DNA from: Chloroflexota bacterium
GTDB lineage: Bacteria > Chloroflexota > UBA11872 > VXOZ01
NCBI GenBank assembly: GCA_009839775.1
Contig: VXOZ01000081.1
Location: forward strand, 1 to 5,098
DNA length: 5,098 nucleotides
Direction: 5' to 3'
Shown here: positions 4,293 to 5,098 of the stretch, one piece after another
Layout of the letters: each line of letters begins with the position of its first letter
Position numbering within the stretch: position 1 is the stretch's first letter
Translations under genes and position numbers: made by a program
The notes under the pieces: model-generated
Seen by the model: only the letters and a program-made list of their open reading frames with translations
What the model was told of the DNA's origin: nothing
The model's database searches: none

Positions 4293-5098
4293 TTGGCGAA
4301 ATACACGATCGTGTCCTGGGGCCGCTCCAACCTGCCTCGCGACTACACGTTCGAGATGGAATCGCTCCAGGGCGTGGATGCCGAGATTGTGGAAGCGGCG
4401 GCAGCGTCAGACGATGCCTTCCTGGACAGAGCCCAGGACGCAGACGCACTCATCGTGAGCGGACATGGGCTTTCGGAGAAGGTGATCAATGGCCTCAAGC
4501 AGTGCAAAGTCATCGCATTGGACAGCGTGGGCACAAACCATGTCGCCGTTGCGGCAGCTACGGCCAAAGGCATCCCGGTAACCAACTGTCCCGACATCAA
4601 TGTCCAAGAGGTGGCTGAGCACACGGCGGCCCTCATCCTGGCCGCCCACCGCCGCTTGCTGCTGATGGACAAGACGGTGCGGCAGGGCCGCTGGTGGGAG
4701 AGCCATGCGCCGTTGCGCCAACTGCCCCGGTTGTTCGGTCAGACCCTGGGGTTCATCTCCTTTGGCAATATCCCCAGGGCCGTCGTGCCGTTGTTGAAGC
4801 CATTCGGTCTCCGCCTTCTCGCCCACGATCCCTTTGTCATGGAGACTGTGATGATCCAGTACGGCGTGGAGCCGGTCGGCTTACAAGAGCTATTGCAGCG
4901 ATCGGATTTCATTTGTAACCATCTGCCGGGATCCGCCGGCACGGCCAAATTGATTGGGAAAGAGCAGTTTCGGCTCATGAAGTCCAATGCCGTTTTCGTG
5001 AACACCGGACGAGGCACGACCGTGGACGAAGCCGCTCTGATACGGGCACTGGACGAAGGCTGGATCGCGCACGCCGCGCTGGACGTGCTGGAGCAGGA
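4293..5098 (+). CDS. D-isomer-specific 2-hydroxyacid dehydrogenase (CtBP/SerA-like), 3' end beyond window
   Basis: The first 268 residues of an NAD-dependent dehydrogenase that interconverts a 2-keto acid and a D-2-hydroxy acid; the substrate cannot be told. The N-terminal substrate domain has the typical GIPVTNCPDINVQEVAEHT block. The nucleotide domain shows TLGFISFGNIPRAV, then LLAHDPF with the Asp expected to hold the adenine ribose. MKSNAVFVNTGRG carries the catalytic Arg, and AALDVLEQ follows at the cut end. The catalytic Glu and His region lies at or beyond the window edge. Two features are unusual. The Rossmann motif GxGxxG reads SxGxxP here, and the usual RxGxG turn of the first domain reads LDSVGTN. 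A divergent subfamily or altered cofactor binding is possible. The start is TTG with a strong Shine-Dalgarno site. The preceding leader suggests its own promoter. Confidence 0.9.
   Translation, partial: MAKYTIVSWGRSNLPRDYTFEMESLQGVDAEIVEAAAASDDAFLDRAQDADALIVSGHGLSEKVINGLKQCKVIALDSVGTNHVAVAAATAKGIPVTNCPDINVQEVAEHTAALILAAHRRLLLMDKTVRQGRWWESHAPLRQLPRLFGQTLGFISFGNIPRAVVPLLKPFGLRLLAHDPFVMETVMIQYGVEPVGLQELLQRSDFICNHLPGSAGTAKLIGKEQFRLMKSNAVFVNTGRGTTVDEAALIRALDEGWIAHAALDVLEQ

Noticed and set aside
4270..4458. A 62-codon frame starting at ATG 4270
   Set aside because: It is out of frame with the dehydrogenase, which has a strong ribosome binding site before TTG 4293 and clear family similarity.

Overview
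The window looks like a piece of a GC-rich bacterial chromosome whose genes are all on the + strand. It holds two tRNA genes, a two-gene cobalt-type nitrile hydratase, a MetE-like methyltransferase interrupted by one in-frame TGA, a small polytopic membrane protein, and the first 268 codons of a D-2-hydroxyacid dehydrogenase. No transposase, integrase, CRISPR array or phage gene was seen. The host cannot be named from this window. A Chloroflexota-like (for example Dehalococcoidia/SAR202-type) host is a weak guess, based on the tRNA-Ile/tRNA-Ala pair lying outside any rRNA operon.

Layout. Positions 1-117 are G-poor, pyrimidine-rich non-coding DNA ending in a bidirectional hairpin terminator (118-144). 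Positions 145-457 hold no gene I recognise, but several TTGGCA/TGCCAA half-sites, including a perfect 7-bp inverted repeat (420-437). An extended -10 element (458-466) precedes tRNA-Ile(GAT) at 498-574 and tRNA-Ala(TGC) at 630-705. This pair normally sits in the 16S-23S spacer, yet no rRNA flanks it here. Nitrile hydratase alpha (798-1421) and beta (1418-2089) follow, overlapping by ATGA. After a 113-nt gap containing a hairpin comes the MetE-like gene (2203-3315). Then come the membrane protein (3424-4017), a 275-nt leader with a long-range inverted repeat, and the dehydrogenase, which starts at a TTG codon at 4293 and runs off the window.

The main discovery candidate is the MetE-like gene. 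Read conventionally it stops after 243 codons. The same frame then continues for 126 more sense codons of well-conserved methyltransferase sequence. The TGA (codon 244) falls exactly on the first cysteine of the His-X-Cys zinc-ligand motif of the MetE family. The other expected ligands (His242, Glu277, Cys338) are intact. A small hairpin with G first in its loop lies about 19 nt after the TGA, as expected for a bacterial SECIS element. The simplest reading is a selenocysteine-containing MetE-like methyltransferase; a recent nonsense mutation or base-call error is the main alternative.

How the genes work together. Nitrile hydratase would convert nitriles to amides in the cytoplasm. The usual activator gene is not next to it in this window. 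The MetE-like gene may be co-transcribed with it, but a metabolic link is not evident. The membrane protein and dehydrogenase look like separate transcription units.
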